Below, piece after piece: positions 62,129 to 64,000 of a stretch of 64,000 nucleotides of DNA. Below the pieces are notes generated by a model, which was given only the letters and a program-made list of their open reading frames with translations, made no database searches and was not told where the DNA came from. The stretch spans positions 248,001 through 312,000 of the forward strand of contig NZ_CP124621.1 of assembly GCF_030012565.1 (NCBI RefSeq). Reading direction: 5' to 3'. The position numbers and the translations under genes are program-made. Origin of the DNA: Mesomycoplasma ovipneumoniae (GTDB taxonomy: Bacteria > Bacillota_I > Bacilli_A > Mycoplasmatales > Metamycoplasmataceae). Each line of letters begins with the position of its first letter. Within the stretch, counting starts at the first letter, position 1.

Positions 62129-64000
62129 GTCGCTTGAATTTTGCAAGTCAGAATTCTGATCAAGCCCGGTTTTTTCTGTATTTTCCAGATTTTCTGGCTC
62201 TTGTTGGGTGCTCTGTTCAGCACTGGCCATTTCTTTTTGCCTGTCAAGTTCTAACATTTTCATGATCGCATCCGGATCGTCTTTTACATCAAAAAAGAAG
62301 TTTGAAGGTAAAAAGTCATCTTGATTATTTTGCTTGGTTTGGTTTTGCTGATCTGTCTCAAAAAAGTTCTCAGCGTTTTGGCCTGGCTCAGTTGCTGGCA
62401 TTTCAGAGTCAATTTTGAGCTCTTTTTGGCCCAAAAGTTCAAGTTGTTCTTGATTCATTCTTAGCAAAATATTGCGTTTTTCATCAAGGGGCATATCTTC
62501 TTTGAGATTAACAAGTTTATTGTTGGCAATTTGTCAGAGTTCAAATCCGCCGCTAGCATCGAGTCTTTGAATGTTATTATTTTTGAGTTGTTCGTAAATA
62601 AATTCAGGCTGGGATTCTTTTTCAATTTGTTTTGCATAAGCAATTCGGTCTTCATTAGTTGCAATTAGCTGGGCAACGATGTGATCTGGGGTGTCAGACG
62701 GATAAGAAATTGCGCTACCATCAGAAAGAATTGCCTGGACATATTCGATTTTTTCGGCATTAGAATTATTAAAAAGACCAACAATTGCCTGATAAGCTGA
62801 CTCGGAAATTAAAATGTTAAATTTTGAAGTAGCCGATTCGGTAAAAATTTGGTAAGGATTTTTTTGGGAATACTGGACTAAATTTGCCGAAGAGCGAAGT
62901 TTGTCAATTGTGTCAATATGATTTTGCCATTGATTATCAAGGACAGATAAAATTATGTGCCGCTCGGAGTCAAAATAGTTTTGGCCAATATTTTCTTTTA
63001 GTGTTGGCTGGAGAGTTTCAAAATAAATTTTATTTAGTTCCTGGACTAAAAAGTTGCTAAGTTCTTCAAAAGGGTATTTTTCCAGTCCGCTTTGGCCAAA
63101 ATCATAGCGAGTTATTCTTGAAAGGTTGTCATTTAAAAAATCAACTAAATTTTTATAGTGAATTTCTTGGTTTGGCAGCAAAATAAAGTCATAACCTAAA
63201 ATAACTTCAACAGTTCTAATGATCATCTTTTTAATATAGTGATCAAAATTGTCAATCTGGAGCAAAATATCGCGTTGAGTATAAATTAAATCACGCTGCT
63301 GGCGAATAACATCATCATAACTCAACACGGTTTTTCGCATATCAAAGTTAAAGCCTTCAATTTTTTTCTGGGCTGCTAGTAAAACTGAGTGAATATATTT
63401 TCCTTTAATTGCCCCAGCAGTTAGCCCGTAGGTGTCAAAAATTTGTTCAAAATTGGAAAAACGGCGCAATAACTGGTCTTGAAGGGAAATAAAAAATCTT
63501 GAGATACCAATATCACCTTGGCGACCAGCCCGACCACGAAGTTGGTTGTCAATTCTTCTTGATTCAGCCTTGTCTGTCCCTAAAATATAAAGTCCGCCAA
63601 GATCAATAACTCCAGGTTCAAGAATAATATCTGTTCCCCGACCGGCCATATTAGTTGCGATTGTTATTGCATTTTTACGGCCTGCTTTTGCGATAATTTC
63701 TGCCTCGAGTTGGTTTTGTTTTGCATTTAAAACTGTGTGAAACAGCCCTTTTTGGTTAAGCATTTCTGATAGAGTCTCAGAGTCAACAACCTGGGAGGTT
63801 CCAATTAGTATTGGCTGGCCAGTTTTATGAACTCGTTGGACTTCGGCGATAATTGCCTTATTTTTTTGCTCAATTGTGGCAAAAATTTCATCTTTTTCAT
63901 CGCGGCGCGCTAGTGGTTTATTGGTTGGAATAACATTGACGCGCATATTGTAAACATCGATAAATTCTTGCTCTTCGGTCTTTGCAGTTCCGGTCATTCC
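62120..64000 (-). CDS. secA: Preprotein translocase ATPase SecA (N-terminus outside window)
   Basis: SecA drives secretion of proteins through SecYEG. The visible part covers the second half. It begins with GMTGTAKTEEQEF at the window edge, followed by the second RecA-like domain with NMAGRGTDIILEPGV and RIDNQLRGRAGRQGD, then the helical scaffold and wing domains. The C-terminal tail (about 100 residues) is acidic and Gln/Asn/Ser-rich and lacks the zinc-binding CxCxSG motif. The tail's last 86 bp are tandemly duplicated. Confidence 0.96.
62129..62214 (-). repeat. 86-bp tandem repeat unit A, within the secA 3' end
   Basis: It covers the last ~28 codons of secA (ENLENTEKTGLDQNSDLQ to the stop). 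Unit B follows directly downstream. Confidence 0.75.

Noticed and set aside
62062..62247. Minus-strand 61-codon frame across the secA tail repeats
   Set aside because: It is in another frame of the duplicated secA tail, and its length results from the repeat.

Overview
The window is AT-rich mollicute chromosome. UGA must be read as tryptophan: most genes here are interrupted by UGA under the standard code and become full-length family members when it is read as Trp, and a tRNA-Trp(UCA) lies at about 29.0 kb. Gene content, an LDH of the P36 type, an Ig-blocking-type surface protein, a DUF31 lipoprotein protease and an IS1634-type element point to the Mesomycoplasma (Mycoplasma) hyopneumoniae/flocculare/ovipneumoniae group. 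Species is not resolved. Both window edges cut genes: a P1B-type ATPase on the left and secA on the right.

Layout. 0-6.6 kb: metal ATPase, smc, rpmG, an Xaa-Pro aminopeptidase. 6.6-13.1 kb: tRNA-His, then a minus-strand series of lipoprotein, amino-acid permease, apt, pdhA, pdhB. 13.3-21.3 kb: tRNA-Leu/Lys, pfkA, a hydrolase, SRP RNA, a YitT protein, an MFS transporter, ldh, tRNA-Leu. 21.3-28.4 kb: DUF31 lipoprotein, prfA-prmC, gltX, trmL. 29-34.6 kb: tRNA-Trp, a CHR transporter pair, a PD-(D/E)XK nuclease, an Hsp33/CinA-C reading frame, tig. 34.7-37.2 kb: an intact IS element plus a related small element. 37.2-40.2 kb: fusA-rpsG-rpsL. 40.3-43.6 kb: three overlapping two-TM proteins and an ABC permease. 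44-48 kb: tRNA-Thr, ymdB, ychF, rpsF-ssb-rpsR, tRNA-Arg/Cys. 48-52 kb: two unknowns and an Ig-blocking-type protein. 52.8-64 kb: tuf, lon, upp plus a membrane protein, deoD-deoA-deoC, secA. The metabolism seen is sugar fermentation (pfkA, pdhAB, ldh) with nucleoside and base salvage (apt, upp, deoCAD).

The most unusual content is a dispersed repeat of about 510-690 bp, present seven times: 1566-2138, 6799-7356, 17047-17702, 20462-21097, 28459-28968, 36605-37181, and 52049-52735 in reverse. Complete copies have inverted ends (CCYGAGTTT..CAGTTTGATG). They share about 105 bp at the left and 85 bp at the right with the IS1634-like element at 34691-36594, so they look like MITEs (non-autonomous derivatives). 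Instead of a transposase they carry a complete small transcription unit: an A16-17 tract, TTGGTC, exactly 16 bp, an extended -10 TGTTATAAT, a strong Shine-Dalgarno, a micro-ORF of 4-7 codons, three conserved stems with G-U-type changes, and a terminator-like hairpin in the right end. At every insertion site the left end lies about 10-55 bp downstream of a rho-independent terminator and in the same orientation as the terminated gene. One site has the terminator itself duplicated as a 46-bp direct repeat, which fits the long target duplications of IS1634-type elements.

Other points: in-frame continuity of Hsp33 with CinA-C, an 18-bp perfect hairpin between rpsF and ssb, and three separate small tandem duplications of gene 3' ends (lon, a membrane-protein gene, secA) within 54-62 kb.
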